Shown: positions 26,254-36,363 of the stretch, in pieces
Position numbering within the stretch: position 1 is the first letter of the stretch
Layout: each line of letters starts with the position of its first letter
Assembly: GCF_900104045.1 (NCBI RefSeq)
Contig: NZ_FNIN01000002.1
Coordinates: 295,478 to 359,477, forward strand
Source: Desulfonauticus submarinus
Lineage (GTDB): Bacteria > Desulfobacterota > Desulfovibrionia > Desulfovibrionales > Desulfonatronovibrionaceae
Direction of reading: 5' to 3'
DNA length: 64,000 nt
Program-made: the position numbers and the translations under genes
Notes under the pieces: model-generated
Told to the model about the DNA's origin: nothing
The model's input: only the letters and a program-made list of their open reading frames with translations
Database searches by the model: none

Positions 26254-27627
26254 TCAATGCAATCCATAATAATATTTGAATCTTATTTTTTTTATAATTA
26301 TCAATACAATATACAACATTTGCCACAATGTAGGATTTGTAAAATCTGGATAAGCAACTAACTGAGTTACGATTACGCTTGGAACTAAAAAAAAATAAGG
26401 GAAATAAGCACTTGTTTTTAAAGAGTAATAAGAATATCGTAAAAAATAATATAAAAATAACAAGAAAAAAAAAGTGCCCCAAACTCCCACTGTTGAAATC
26501 AAACAAGGCAGCAAAGAAGATGGCCTGGTAGAACCTATCCCCATTCCTAAACCAAAACTATCTGAAAAAATAAAAAAGCTATATATGTCTGCTTTTATTC
26601 TATTAATAAAAGAATAACTATACATCTTATTAAATAGAAAATCATTCAAAATTATCATCATATTATTTAAGCCTATAATATAACTAACAAATATAAAAAT
26701 TGCTGTTAAGCAAAGCAATAAAATAATAAATGATCTTAACAATTTCTCTTTTTTCCTAAAGCAAGTAAACCAAGCAAACATTAAAACAACAAATATCATT
26801 ATAAGTGAACACAAATATGTAGTAGAGCTTGCAGAAAGTAAAATAAGAATAGATACTAAAATCAATAACCATAATAATTTTTTATATAAAATAAAAGATG
26901 AAAAAGCGAAAGAAAAAATACTTACTAAAAAAGAAGATAAATACGAAGGTTCTGAATAAGTCGCTGCAACTCTTAAAAAATTTATTCCAGATAAATTTAT
27001 ACTAACTAAATGAAATTGATTCGATATAGTATTATTAATAATTTTAAATATATTAGGGAGATACACAATTGACTGCAATAACTGATAAAAAGAAAAAAAT
27101 AAAATCATTATAATGGTAAAATAAAAGCATTTAATTACAAAATTAATACACTTTTCCTTCATTTCAAATAGTACAATAAACACAAATACTAGAACAAATA
27201 TAAAAATATTAACTGGCAATATTAAATTGTATAAAGAAAACTTTAAAGGGAAGGGGCCATATACTGCATTATAATCTATACCATACTCAGGGACAAATAC
27301 TAAACATCCCTCAAACATAATTGGCCCCCAAAAAGAAATAAGGAAGCCATAGACAATAAACAACGTTAACGCAATCAACATTTTTTTAACAGCAAATACA
27401 ATATTATTTTTTTTTGATACAAAATAAAACAAACACACAAAATCTAATACAATAGCAATAAACCGATACAATCTCAGTCCATAATGGAAATTATCGATAT
27501 TAATAATCGAAGTCATTTGCAAAGATAGTGATATAATAAATAAACCTAATAAATATCTAAAATTCAAAGTAGAAATTAATATAAGAGGAATAAATATATA
27601 GCCCCATATAGTAATAGTCATATACAC
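26254..27627 (-). CDS. Wzy-like O-antigen polymerase (multi-spanning)
   Basis: A 457-residue membrane protein with about eleven strongly hydrophobic segments. One longer periplasmic loop (about residues 110-130, around CLVFVPEYGIDYNA) and a second near residue 340-370 fit the Wzy/WaaL/RfaL-type polymerase topology. Wzy proteins share little sequence, so the call rests on topology and on its place in a wzx-containing cluster. The start is a GTG at 27627 or the ATG two codons later, with no good Shine-Dalgarno. Upstream lies a decayed transposase, so this gene may have its own promoter there. Internal motifs include ATYSEPSYLSSFL. Confidence 0.72.
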   Translation of the reverse strand: MYMTITIWGYIFIPLILISTLNFRYLLGLFIISLSLQMTSIINIDNFHYGLRLYRFIAIVLDFVCLFYFVSKKNNIVFAVKKMLIALTLFIVYGFLISFWGPIMFEGCLVFVPEYGIDYNAVYGPFPLKFSLYNLILPVNIFIFVLVFVFIVLFEMKEKCINFVIKCFYFTIIMILFFSFYQLLQSIVYLPNIFKIINNTISNQFHLVSINLSGINFLRVAATYSEPSYLSSFLVSIFSFAFSSFILYKKLLWLLILVSILILLSASSTTYLCSLIMIFVVLMFAWFTCFRKKEKLLRSFIILLLCLTAIFIFVSYIIGLNNMMIILNDFLFNKMYSYSFINRIKADIYSFFIFSDSFGLGMGIGSTRPSSLLPCLISTVGVWGTFFFLLFLYYFLRYSYYSLKTSAYFPYFFLVPSVIVTQLVAYPDFTNPTLWQMLYIVLIIIKKIRFKYYYGLH

Positions 27628-27676
27628 ATCTATAACTTTCTATTTAAAAAAATAAAATATTTAAATCAAAAAATAT

Positions 27677-28036
27677 TTAGTAATCCCCTAATTCATTCCA
27701 TTGCATGGATATCTCAAGTAATTTAACAAAAGCATTAATATTACGATTATTATATCTAAATTCGTAAATTCGAATTCTTTTAAGAAATAAAAAAATAGTT
27801 CTGGCGATAAACCATAAAATTTTAACGACTAAAAAAACGAAAAAAACAGTAACACCTAAATTTAAATTTATCTATATAAATAAAATTTCTTTTTTTATCT
27901 TTTTTTATGAGAACTTTAAGCAAACTTTCTGCTGATACATCCTTCACTATTTTTCAACTTTTACCCTTCCTCGCATCCCTTTTCTTTCTGTCCCAAAATA
28001 AATCTCATCTGCCTCTATTTTTTCTCTCCTTTTTAA
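27677..28036 (-). pseudogene. Decayed IS1595-family transposase remnant
   Basis: The 515-bp gap between two island genes is not empty. Reading down the minus strand, 28018-27950 encodes IEADEIYFGTERKGMRGR, which matches the first catalytic Asp region of IS1595/ISSod11-type DDE transposases. Stops and frameshifts follow. From about 27800 to the TAA at 27677 another frame gives FLFLKRIRIYEFRYNNRN and then INAFVKLLEI, matching the family C-terminus. The middle of the gene is deleted. No terminal inverted repeats were recognised. It indicates past insertion and decay within the polysaccharide island. Confidence 0.6.
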
Positions 28037-28142
28037 AAAGAATCTCTCACGATATAATTATACATCAATTTCCTTAATTTTGTACAAAACTGTGCATTAT
28101 ATAAATAGTTATCTATAAAAATTTAAAACTCAAAATTTGGAA

Positions 28143-29303
28143 TCAACATGAATATAAATTTATATATTCATTAATGATAGTATCTAAGCTAAATAAATTT
28201 GTATTAAATTCAAACTGTTTTTTCTTATACATCTCTATGGTAAGTCTTAATTTTTCCTCAAAATCATTTTCTTTGTCTAGATCAAAAAGATAACCATTCT
28301 TACCATTTTCTACTAATTCTGACAAACCTCCAGTATCGGATGCTAAAACAGGGATTCCGTAACTATTTGCTTCTGGAACAATTCTACCAAAAGGTTCATT
28401 CCATAAAGATGGAACTATTAAAATATCAATATTTTTATAAATATCTTGCGGTTTTTTAAAACCTTTAAAAATTAAGTCTTTATCTTGATATTTTTGCTTT
28501 AAATAATTCTCATATTCCTTTGTAAGGCCTTTTCCATAAATAAAGAGTTTTGTATTTTTTAAATCTAAATTTTTAAAATTTTCTAATAAAAATTCAATAC
28601 CTTTACTTTTTGATAAAGTCCCAACATATCCAAATATTATTTCTTTTTTGTCCATATTTTTCTTTTTAAAATTAGTAGGCACCTCTACACTATTATAAAT
28701 AACGCTTTTATTAACATTTTTAAAATATCCATATCTTAAATGCTTATTTAATATAAATTTACTTACCCCAACAACGACATCTACATATTTTGAATATTTT
28801 TTTCTTGGCATAGAATATAATTTACAAGCTAAACATTGTTTTTCACAATTTTTATTTAATTTTTCATTAAACATTGTAGACTTTGGACATAATAAATAGT
28901 AGTCTCTTAATGTATGCACTATTTTTATATCTTTATCTTTTGCTAGCTTCCACACACTTACAGAAAATCCTGCCAAATTATTAGTATGTACAACATCAGG
29001 ATTTTCCACTTCAATAACATCATTTATTTTTTTATTAAATGGATTATAACTATCTATCAAATGCCAAATAGGTTTTTTATATTTTTTTTCTTTTTTTGCA
29101 TTATATACCCAATAAAGATTAATAGTCTTTATATAATACACTTTTACTCCATTAATATAATTTATACAATCTTTATCTGAAGTAGTAACCACAATAGGTT
29201 CTTTACCATCTTTTAATAATCCTTCAGCCAACAACTGAACAGATTTTTCAGCTCCCCCTATTTGATTTGGATAATAAAGTGTATTGAAGATTAATATTTT
29301 CAT
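28143..29303 (-). CDS. GT4 glycosyltransferase of the O-antigen cluster
   Basis: A 386-residue GT-B glycosyltransferase. The N-terminus MKILIFNTLYYPNQIGGAEK is typical of GT4 enzymes. A cysteine-rich stretch, LLCPKSTMFNEKLNKNCEKQ followed by CLACKLY, resembles a region seen in several GT4 family members. The C-terminal half has FGYVGTLSKSKGIEFLLENF, VPSLWNEPFGRIVPEANSYG and GGLSELVENGKNGYLF. Donor sugar is unknown. It overlaps the upstream GT9 gene by four bases, and downstream of it lies the transposase remnant. Confidence 0.9.
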   Translation of the reverse strand: MKILIFNTLYYPNQIGGAEKSVQLLAEGLLKDGKEPIVVTTSDKDCINYINGVKVYYIKTINLYWVYNAKKEKKYKKPIWHLIDSYNPFNKKINDVIEVENPDVVHTNNLAGFSVSVWKLAKDKDIKIVHTLRDYYLLCPKSTMFNEKLNKNCEKQCLACKLYSMPRKKYSKYVDVVVGVSKFILNKHLRYGYFKNVNKSVIYNSVEVPTNFKKKNMDKKEIIFGYVGTLSKSKGIEFLLENFKNLDLKNTKLFIYGKGLTKEYENYLKQKYQDKDLIFKGFKKPQDIYKNIDILIVPSLWNEPFGRIVPEANSYGIPVLASDTGGLSELVENGKNGYLFDLDKENDFEEKLRLTIEMYKKKQFEFNTNLFSLDTIINEYINLYSC

Positions 29304-30292
29304 ATTAAACTTTCTATTTTTTTAATAATATATTCTTCATCGATTTCATTTATATAAAAATTTATTTTATTCACTATACCTTTATGTGGAATATAAAAAG
29401 GTTTAAAATTTTTAGGTGTTATTGCAAATGCATTTTCTGAATATGGTTTACTATAAACTGGATCTGTTGCTCCAAATAGTATAAGCTGTTTTTTGTTAAA
29501 CATAGAAGCAATGTGAGCTAACCCACTATCATTACTTAAAAAAATATCTACTTTAGAAATTAAAGCAATTGTTTTTTCTAAAGCGATATCTTTAAAGATT
29601 TTAATATAATCATTTTCCTGAAAAAATGATAAGTCATCACTAGGACCACCAAATATAAAGAATTGATAATTACTATTTTTTTTATGTAACATTTCAATCA
29701 TATTTAACCATTTGTTTATATCATATCTTTTATACTCCATATCATTGAACCCACCAGGATGTATTCCAACTATTACCTTTCCATTTGGAATATGCTCCAT
29801 TGCAAACTTTTCATTCTCCTCACTTATATGATAATTAATTTTAAAATCTTCATTTAGATTTTTATAGGGGACTAAATTTAAATTCTGCTCTACAAAATTT
29901 GTATATTTAATTTCTGGTGCATAGCTAAGCAAAAAATTTCCATATTTATATCTATGCTGAATTCTCTGTCCAGCACTAAAATACATTAATAATGCGCTAA
30001 AAATTCCTTGATTTGGATAAGTTGTGATTGCTATATCATACTTAGGCAATTCTTGAGATTTTTTATATAAAAACAAAAATTTATCAAATTTATTCATATA
30101 GTCTATTTTTTCTAAAAAATAAATACTCTTTATTTGGGTAGCATTTTTAACAATAGTTTCTCCTCCTCTGTTTTGAGCTAAAAGAATATCTATAATTGAA
30201 TTTTGATATACTCTTTGTATTTTATTTATTAATGGTAATATTGCAACAGTATTACCAATACCAGACAGATGAACGATTAAAATTTTTTTCAT
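29300..30292 (-). CDS. GT9 family (heptosyltransferase-like) glycosyltransferase
   Basis: A 330-residue enzyme of the ADP-heptose:LPS heptosyltransferase family. The N-terminal ILIVHLSGIGNTVAILPLI and the C-terminal segments VIVGIHPGGFNDMEYKRYD, FFIFGGPSDD and VDIFLSNDSGLAHIASMF are diagnostic of GT9. In O-antigen clusters GT9 members may transfer heptose or other sugars, so the donor is open. It overlaps both neighbours by four bases, consistent with tight coupling. Confidence 0.9.
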   Translation of the reverse strand: MKKILIVHLSGIGNTVAILPLINKIQRVYQNSIIDILLAQNRGGETIVKNATQIKSIYFLEKIDYMNKFDKFLFLYKKSQELPKYDIAITTYPNQGIFSALLMYFSAGQRIQHRYKYGNFLLSYAPEIKYTNFVEQNLNLVPYKNLNEDFKINYHISEENEKFAMEHIPNGKVIVGIHPGGFNDMEYKRYDINKWLNMIEMLHKKNSNYQFFIFGGPSDDLSFFQENDYIKIFKDIALEKTIALISKVDIFLSNDSGLAHIASMFNKKQLILFGATDPVYSKPYSENAFAITPKNFKPFYIPHKGIVNKINFYINEIDEEYIIKKIESLI

Positions 30293-31299
30293 TTGAACTC
30301 AATCTTTTTAATTGGCTTTAAAGTATATCTATATACAAACCTTATAACTCTAAACAAAGGAATTGGTATGCTTGCTAATATATACATCTTCAAATATTGC
30401 ACTTTAAATGGTTTTAAACATTCAAAAAGTTCAATAATATTTTTTCTATTGACATTAACAGATTTTAGTGATAATATGTATCCAAGCATTTTGTTAATAA
30501 CTCTTATTTTAAGTATCTTTTTATATTCTTTACTATTTTCTCCAAAAATATCTTTTGCAATAGAACTGTAGCCAATAATATCAATTTTTATTCTTCCAAA
30601 GACTTTTAACTCTTCTAAAAAAGAGTCATTATCCGCTCTCCACTTAACCATAGGTTCTCTTATAAAATACATTGTGTTGCCATTATTTAAAGCATATAAT
30701 ATTTTATAAGTATGTATGTACATACTACCTATATACTTATCCTCTTGAGGCATAGGCTGTAAAAATATGTTCTTTTTAACTATTAATACCGAAATATATC
30801 CAATAAGATAAACAGCTTCTGTCAAAATTTCATCTAAACTCAATAGTTTATCACTTTTATAACTTAATAATGGGTGATGTTTGCATTGGAACCTATTTTC
30901 TAAATTTATATCATAACAGTTTTGAGTAAGCATATAAAAATCTCGTTTTGTGCTTTTTATTTTATTTAATAACATTTCAAGTATATTATCTTCTAAAGCA
31001 TCATCGCTACCTAACCACCAACAATATTCACCATTTGCTATTTCAATTACTTTTAAATAATTCCTATCTGCCCCAATATTCTCTTCATTTTTATGATAAA
31101 CTATTTTACAAATATTTTTTCCCTGATATTCTTTTACAATCTCTTCTGTATTATCTGTTGAGGCGTTATCGCTTATACAAATTTCTACCATATCTTTTAT
31201 ATCCGGCGTAATTTGATTTAAAATACTCTCAATTGCATCCGGCAAAAATTTGGCCCTATTATACGTTGGAATACATATTGATAGTAATGGCTTAGTCAT
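30289..31299 (-). CDS. GT2 family glycosyltransferase (abequosyltransferase-like)
   Basis: A 336-residue GT-A enzyme. The N-terminus LLSICIPTYNRAKFLPDAIE, ICISDNASTDNTEEIV and the metal-binding region YCWWLGSDDALEDNIL (SDDA, in the DXD position) define GT2. The opening CIPTYNRAKFL with ISDNASTDNT and the WWLGSDD motif recall the abequosyltransferase/WbaV-like group, which moves 3,6-dideoxyhexoses. Since the cluster makes CDP-tyvelose, this is a good candidate for its transferase; that is inference. It overlaps wzx by eight bases. Confidence 0.85.
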   Translation of the reverse strand: MTKPLLSICIPTYNRAKFLPDAIESILNQITPDIKDMVEICISDNASTDNTEEIVKEYQGKNICKIVYHKNEENIGADRNYLKVIEIANGEYCWWLGSDDALEDNILEMLLNKIKSTKRDFYMLTQNCYDINLENRFQCKHHPLLSYKSDKLLSLDEILTEAVYLIGYISVLIVKKNIFLQPMPQEDKYIGSMYIHTYKILYALNNGNTMYFIREPMVKWRADNDSFLEELKVFGRIKIDIIGYSSIAKDIFGENSKEYKKILKIRVINKMLGYILSLKSVNVNRKNIIELFECLKPFKVQYLKMYILASIPIPLFRVIRFVYRYTLKPIKKIEFK

Positions 31300-32566
31300 A
31301 CTGCTCCCTTAAATGTCTTTTTAAATATAATGGCAAGATTATTGATACAGTTAAAAGAAATGATAAAATCAAACCTATAAAAATACCATTGATGCCGAAC
31401 TTTTTCCCTAAATAGAATTGTGAAAGTATCGATATAAATGCTTGATAAGGCACGACGCATATTAATATCTTAACTTTTTGAATGCTTGATAATATTGTAG
31501 CAAAAGTATCTGTCCATATTCTTATGATGACATATATCGTAGCAAGCAATAATGTAGTATATAAAATATGTAGCTCTTTCCCGGAGACCAAAAAGAATAA
31601 TTGGTCTTTGAAGGTAAAAACAATTATAGAGACAATAATTGTCAGTAGTAATCCAATTATTATATTTTTTTTAATTAGTTCATAAATAGAGAAATATTCT
31701 TTTTTGTGATAAGCTTCCGATGATATCGACCAAGAGGTCGCCAGGAGTGTTGCATAAAGCACTATAATAAGATTATAAAATTTCATTATTAAGTTATATT
31801 GCGTAATATATAGTGAGTCTAATATTTTTGACATAATTATATAGTCTATCCCTAAAGTAAAAGAAGCCAAAATTGCAAATATAAAAAAATCTTTTGAGTA
31901 TTTAAACAACTCTATGCTTAAAACTCTATCGAACTTAGGAAGTACAATACCAATTGACTGAAGATAAGAAACTATAAAGATAATAAAATATGATGAGAAA
32001 AACAGAACAATAACTAGTGCTTCATTGTGCATATTAAATACTTGGCATAAATATAATATCAAAAAATTGATTGCTGAAATTATTAGAGGATATAAATTTG
32101 GATAAATACCTTTATAATTAGCAAAAAGTATTTTATAGAAAATTTGTGATAGTCCAAACAATAACAACAAATACAAAACAGCAAACAACATGGTTGTGCT
32201 TATTAGATTTTGATAGCTTGATAATATAGTATGATATATGGCAAAACTTACAATATACAACAAAGGAACAGAAAGCATTAATATAATAACAATCAAAAAA
32301 AATAAACTTTTATATAAATTGTCTAAATTTTTATTTTTTACTCTATATTTTGCTATTAAATTTTGCACTCCGTTAGGTAAGCCGAAATTCAATAGCGCAA
32401 TCCAACCTGCAAATGAGGCTAATATAGAATATAGTGCATAACCATCAATGTTAATAAGATTTAATAGCATTCTTGTATTTAGGAGAGAAAGCAAAATTGC
32501 AAATAATTTTGCAATCCATCCAATAAATGCAATATAATGATACTTTTCTATCTTTGTTTTAAGCAC
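31292..32566 (-). CDS. Wzx-like O-unit flippase
   Basis: A 424-residue membrane protein with about twelve hydrophobic helices of the polysaccharide-transport MOP superfamily. It would flip the undecaprenyl-linked repeat unit to the periplasm. Supporting stretches are FAGWIALLNFGLPNGVQNLI near residue 50 and YRVKNKNLDNLYKS, both typical of Wzx/RfbX proteins. Translation starts at GTG 32566, directly abutting the tyvE stop (TAAGTG). Pairing with a Wzy-like polymerase and a Wzz-like protein elsewhere in the window supports a Wzy-dependent pathway. Confidence 0.87.
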   Translation of the reverse strand: MLKTKIEKYHYIAFIGWIAKLFAILLSLLNTRMLLNLINIDGYALYSILASFAGWIALLNFGLPNGVQNLIAKYRVKNKNLDNLYKSLFFLIVIILMLSVPLLYIVSFAIYHTILSSYQNLISTTMLFAVLYLLLLFGLSQIFYKILFANYKGIYPNLYPLIISAINFLILYLCQVFNMHNEALVIVLFFSSYFIIFIVSYLQSIGIVLPKFDRVLSIELFKYSKDFFIFAILASFTLGIDYIIMSKILDSLYITQYNLIMKFYNLIIVLYATLLATSWSISSEAYHKKEYFSIYELIKKNIIIGLLLTIIVSIIVFTFKDQLFFLVSGKELHILYTTLLLATIYVIIRIWTDTFATILSSIQKVKILICVVPYQAFISILSQFYLGKKFGINGIFIGLILSFLLTVSIILPLYLKRHLREQYD

Positions 32567-33586
32567 TTATTTCTCTTTCACCCATTCAATCATTTTGCTA
32601 ATGCCATCTTCTTTAGAAACCTTTGGTTCCCAATCTATACTCTCTTTTACTTTAGTTATATCTGCAACAAATACTTTCTGATCACTCTCTCTAGGTGGTA
32701 GTTTTGTATACATCATATTTATATCAAGTGTTTGTTCTAAAAACGAAAAAAGTTCAAGCAAGGATGATGAGTTTACTATCCCACCGCCTACATTAAAAGC
32801 TTCTCCTTTTATATTTTCTATTTTTTCAGAAGCTTTGAGATAGAGAGCTACGGTGTCACTTGCATAAAGGAGATCTCTAACCTGTTTTCCATTTCCAGAA
32901 ATAGTAAAAGGTTCTTTTAATTTGCCTTGCTTAATTTCTACAGCCTTTTGCACAAACCATCCTACCCATCCCTGATCATAAGTCGCAAACTGCCTTCCAC
33001 CATACATGGAAGAATGCCTGAAAACCACAGTTCTAATTCCATAAATTCTGTAAAAATCAAGAAAGTATTGATCAGCAGCACCTTTTGAACAACCATATGG
33101 CGAATGAAAGTCCAGAGGGATACTCTCAGAAAATCCATTAGGAAAATTTTTAGCTACATATCTTGTTTCAGTTTCTTCGTATTCAACCCACTCCAGATCT
33201 CCATACACTTTATTTGTAGAAGAATAAATAACAATACTTTCAGGAGAATACTCCCTGACTGCATTAAGAAGGTTAAAACTGCCCAGAGCATTTACTTCAA
33301 AATCCATTCTTGGATTGGCTATTGATGTAGTCATTGCCACTTGACCAGCTAAATGATAAATCACCTCTGGCTTAATTTCTTTTATAGCTTTTTCTACATC
33401 TCCCTGGCTCCTGACATCTCCATGTATAAAGTAAAAATCACCTTGACACTTTAGCCATGACAGATTTTGCTCACTGCCAATTCTATAAAGATTATCAAAT
33501 ATATAAAGCTCTCCCCCTCTTTTTAAGACTTCGCTAGCAATATTTGAACCTAAAAAACCGCAACCTCCGGTTATTAAATACTTCAT
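32567..33586 (-). CDS. tyvE: CDP-paratose 2-epimerase (CDP-tyvelose forming)
   Basis: A 339-residue SDR enzyme that converts CDP-paratose to CDP-tyvelose. It follows Salmonella RfbE/TyvE almost throughout. Shared runs include [103 protein letters not shown] and [17 protein letters not shown]. The NAD motif GGCGFLG and the catalytic Ser-x-Tyr-x3-Lys (HSPYGCSKG) are intact. It overlaps the paratose synthase gene by four bases. This gene fixes the final sugar of the pathway as tyvelose. Confidence 0.93.
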   Translation of the reverse strand: MKYLITGGCGFLGSNIASEVLKRGGELYIFDNLYRIGSEQNLSWLKCQGDFYFIHGDVRSQGDVEKAIKEIKPEVIYHLAGQVAMTTSIANPRMDFEVNALGSFNLLNAVREYSPESIVIYSSTNKVYGDLEWVEYEETETRYVAKNFPNGFSESIPLDFHSPYGCSKGAADQYFLDFYRIYGIRTVVFRHSSMYGGRQFATYDQGWVGWFVQKAVEIKQGKLKEPFTISGNGKQVRDLLYASDTVALYLKASEKIENIKGEAFNVGGGIVNSSSLLELFSFLEQTLDINMMYTKLPPRESDQKVFVADITKVKESIDWEPKVSKEDGISKMIEWVKEK

Positions 33587-34452
33587 TTATCCCCCCATGA
33601 TGCAATCGTTCTTGCAATCCCTGTTTCCAAACTTATTTCCGGCTGCCATCCTAATTTTTTCATAAATTCTATATTAGCCCTGGATTCCATTATTTCGTTC
33701 TCCCTATAAGGTAAAGCACCAAAAGCAAGTCTGGATTTTGTCTTCGTCAAACTCGCAATAAGACAAACCAAATCTTTTATAGTAGTTGCTAATCCACTTC
33801 CAATCTCTATATCTAGATATTCTTCCTTTATTTCTTTTCCATATTTTAAAAGAAACAAATACGCCCTGACTACATCATCTACAAAAATAAAATCTCTCTT
33901 TTGTTCACCCTTTGTTAATTTAATTTCTGGCACATTAGCTAAACATTGATTAATTATATAGGTTATAAATTTAGAATCATCATCTTTTGGGCCATAGATA
34001 TGTTCTAATTTTATATTCACCACCTTAGTATTACCAGAATGCATCTTTAACCATTCACATAACTGTTTTTTAGAAAGAGCATAACTATTAAGATACTTAT
34101 ATAAAATAGTATCTGTGTTAAAAAAAGTATCTGTGTTAAAAAAAGTAGCAATTTCAAAAAGTTTCAAAGGAAACAACAAATTAGTCTCTACTACCTGACT
34201 ACTCTTTTCACCTTTTCGTCCATAAATAGTCGCTGTATGAATTACATAATCAATTTTACCAAAATCCCAAAAAGGTTGTTCTAAGTTTTTAACATCATAC
34301 CAATATATTTTATCTACAATATCTTTTACTCGCCATAAATTAGAATTTTTTCTCCTATATGCTGCTACTTCATATCCCTCATTAATCAATGAATGGGCCA
34401 AATGACTTCCTAAAAAACCAGTTGCGCCAGTTAGGAGAACTTTGTTAGCCAC
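33583..34452 (-). CDS. CDP-paratose (or abequose) synthase-like NAD(P)-dependent reductase
   Basis: A 289-residue SDR-family enzyme that reduces the 4-keto group of CDP-3,6-dideoxy-4-ketoglucose. The nucleotide motif is [24 protein letters not shown] carries the catalytic Tyr-x3-Lys, and the following [37 protein letters not shown] is characteristic of abequose/paratose synthases. Because tyvE follows, the product is most likely paratose (RfbS role). It begins with GTG after AAGGGGG and overlaps the ddhC stop by eight bases. Residues [11 protein letters not shown] are an in-frame duplication from an 18-bp tandem repeat, just before the active-site Tyr; the usual upstream Ser/Thr is not evident there. 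Confidence 0.82.
   Translation of the reverse strand: MANKVLLTGATGFLGSHLAHSLINEGYEVAAYRRKNSNLWRVKDIVDKIYWYDVKNLEQPFWDFGKIDYVIHTATIYGRKGEKSSQVVETNLLFPLKLFEIATFFNTDTFFNTDTILYKYLNSYALSKKQLCEWLKMHSGNTKVVNIKLEHIYGPKDDDSKFITYIINQCLANVPEIKLTKGEQKRDFIFVDDVVRAYLFLLKYGKEIKEEYLDIEIGSGLATTIKDLVCLIASLTKTKSRLAFGALPYRENEIMESRANIEFMKKLGWQPEISLETGIARTIASWGDK
34109..34144. repeat. Two tandem 18-bp units inside the paratose synthase gene
   Basis: GTATCTGTGTTAAAAAAA occurs twice back to back (34109-34126 and 34127-34144). The unit is six codons long, so the frame is kept and a six-residue segment is duplicated. The A7 tracts favour slippage. Confidence 0.95.
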
Positions 34453-36088
34453 AGAACCCCCTTATAATATTAACCATATAATTCATCATCTCTTCCGTCA
34501 TCCCCGGATACACCCCAACCCAGAAAGTTCTCTCCATAACCATATCTGTATTCTTTAACTCCCCAACGACTCTAAACCCTTCACCTTTTGCTCTCATCTC
34601 ATCAAAACATGGATGCTTTAGAAGATTACCTGCAAATAACATCCGAGTCTGAACACCATTTTTTTCCAGATGCTCTACTATTTCATCTCGCGAAAATCCC
34701 GCATTTTCCCGCACTGTCAATAAAAAACCAAACCAACTCGGATCAGAATCTGGTGTTGGCTCTGGCAAAATAAATTTATCCTCCAAATCTGAAAGACCTT
34801 CTCTTAATCTTTGCCAATTGGCCTTCCTCGCCTCAATAAAATCCGGCAGTTTTTCCAGTTGCGCACATCCAATGGCTGCCTGCATGTCCGTGACTTTAAG
34901 ATTGTATCCAAAATGAGAATACACATATTTATGGTCATAACCAAATGGTAACTCACCAAATTGCTGACTAAACCTCTTACCACATGTATTGTCCCGTCCA
35001 GACGCACACCAGCAATCTCGTCCCCAATCCCGAAAGGAATCAATGAGCCTTTTTAAACTCACATTATTAGTATAAACTGCCCCACCTTCACCCATTGTCA
35101 TGTGATGAGGTGGATAAAAACTGGATGTCCCAATATCACCAATAGTACCTGTATATTTCCACTCCCCTTTATAAAAATACCTGGCACCTAAGGCATCGCA
35201 ATTATCTTCTATAAGCCACAACCCATGCCTATCACAAAAATCTTTTACTCTGGCTAAATCAAATGGATTTCCCAGAGTATGAGCCAGCATAACTGCTTTT
35301 GTTTTCTCTGACAAAGCAGCCTCAAGTTGAGAACAATCAATATTGTAAAAGGGCAGTTCAATATCAACAAAAACAGGCACAGCACCATATTGAATAATAG
35401 GAGCAACAGTGGTGGGAAATCCTGCTGCCACGGTTATGACCTCATCTCCCTTTTTAATTCTTCTGTCTCCCAGTTTAGGTGAGGTCAAAGCCATGAATGC
35501 CAGAAGATTGGCTGATGAGCCAGAGTTTGTTAAAGAGCAGTACTTAACGCCCAGAAACTCAGCAAAACTTTTCTCAAATTTTTCAGCATAACGCCCGGTT
35601 GTCAGCCAGAAATCCAGGGCAGAGTCCACCAGATTGATCATCTCGTTTTCATCATATACACGGCCTGCGTAGTTGATGCGGGAGTTGCCAGGGGTGAAAG
35701 GTTCCTGTTGTTTTGGTTTGTGAAGGGCATTAAAATAATTAATAATGTGAAACTTAGCCCAAACCCTTAAGACTTCCTGTAACTTTTCTTCCCTTAAATA
35801 GGCAACCTTTTCCCTTAAAAATTGACTTCTATTAACAACTATAATTTTATCAACCCTTATTACACTATCATACTTAAGTGTCTGTGTTGACAAATCACAA
35901 GCCTTTAAGGAAACAGCAAATTCACTCCAAATATAATTATCAACTTCCGATGTAATATAAGCCACAATATAATCGTTTCGATCAATATCAGATTGACCTA
36001 AAATTACAGCAGGGCGTATTTTTGAATTTTTAAAATTTGTATAAGGGAAATCCAAGAAAACTATTTCTCCTACTCTATTTAAGGCCAA
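34445..36088 (-). CDS. ddhC: MazF/PemK-like toxin domain fused to CDP-4-keto-6-deoxyglucose-3-dehydrase (DdhC/RfbH)
   Basis: A 547-residue fusion. Residues 1 to about 113 resemble a complete PemK/MazF endoribonuclease ([38 protein letters not shown]). From about 117 onward it is RfbH/DdhC, which removes the 3-OH of CDP-4-keto-6-deoxyglucose. H328-H329 in [14 protein letters not shown] replace the PLP lysine, and C297, C359, C361 and C369 fit the [2Fe-2S] site. The start is TTG at 36088, with GGAGG six bases upstream inside the antitoxin gene. No in-frame ATG, GTG or TTG lies near the junction, so DdhC must be made as the fusion or from the internal ATG at residue 150, which would cut the domain. 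Confidence 0.9.
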   Translation of the reverse strand: MALNRVGEIVFLDFPYTNFKNSKIRPAVILGQSDIDRNDYIVAYITSEVDNYIWSEFAVSLKACDLSTQTLKYDSVIRVDKIIVVNRSQFLREKVAYLREEKLQEVLRVWAKFHIINYFNALHKPKQQEPFTPGNSRINYAGRVYDENEMINLVDSALDFWLTTGRYAEKFEKSFAEFLGVKYCSLTNSGSSANLLAFMALTSPKLGDRRIKKGDEVITVAAGFPTTVAPIIQYGAVPVFVDIELPFYNIDCSQLEAALSEKTKAVMLAHTLGNPFDLARVKDFCDRHGLWLIEDNCDALGARYFYKGEWKYTGTIGDIGTSSFYPPHHMTMGEGGAVYTNNVSLKRLIDSFRDWGRDCWCASGRDNTCGKRFSQQFGELPFGYDHKYVYSHFGYNLKVTDMQAAIGCAQLEKLPDFIEARKANWQRLREGLSDLEDKFILPEPTPDSDPSWFGFLLTVRENAGFSRDEIVEHLEKNGVQTRMLFAGNLLKHPCFDEMRAKGEGFRVVGELKNTDMVMERTFWVGVYPGMTEEMMNYMVNIIRGFCG

Positions 36089-36329
36089 AGCATTCCTCCC
36101 AGTCTATATTATTATCATCTTCTTCATTAAAAAAATTATATAATCCTATCATTTTAAACTCTTCCTCACTGCTTGGAGGTGTAATTCTAAACTCATCAAA
36201 CGGTATATATTTTTTCTCTTCATCTTCTGGCTCCAATACAATAATTAATCTAGCACGTTTAATATATTTTGGTATTTCACCAAAAATCTCAATTTTACCA
36301 TTTTTGTAATATCCATGAAGTGCCCGCAT
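36075..36329 (-). CDS. Antitoxin-like protein, partner of the fused MazF/PemK domain
   Basis: An 84-residue protein starting [20 protein letters not shown], followed by [13 protein letters not shown] and an acidic C-terminal tail ([15 protein letters not shown]). Small proteins with this YYxNGxIxL opening are common antitoxins of MazF/PemK-type pairs. The start at 36329 has AAGGAG six bases upstream; a longer frame begins inside the 3' end of rfbG and is not preferred. The stop overlaps the toxin-ddhC start by 14 bases, the usual toxin-antitoxin layout. The pair interrupts the rfbG-ddhC junction of the dideoxysugar operon. Confidence 0.75.
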   Translation of the reverse strand: MRALHGYYKNGKIEIFGEIPKYIKRARLIIVLEPEDEEKKYIPFDEFRITPPSSEEEFKMIGLYNFFNEEDDNNIDWEECFGLK

Positions 36330-36363
36330 AGCATTCTCCTTTTTATATAAAAATACATCTCTA

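Noticed and set aside
26231..26506. 91-codon minus-strand frame overlapping the end of wzy
   Set aside because: It is an out-of-frame shadow of the hydrophobic wzy coding sequence with Phe/Leu-rich composition.
34804..35043. 79-codon minus-strand frame inside ddhC, considered as a sign of frameshift
   Set aside because: The main DdhC frame is uninterrupted through this region and contains all family motifs, so this is an out-of-frame shadow.
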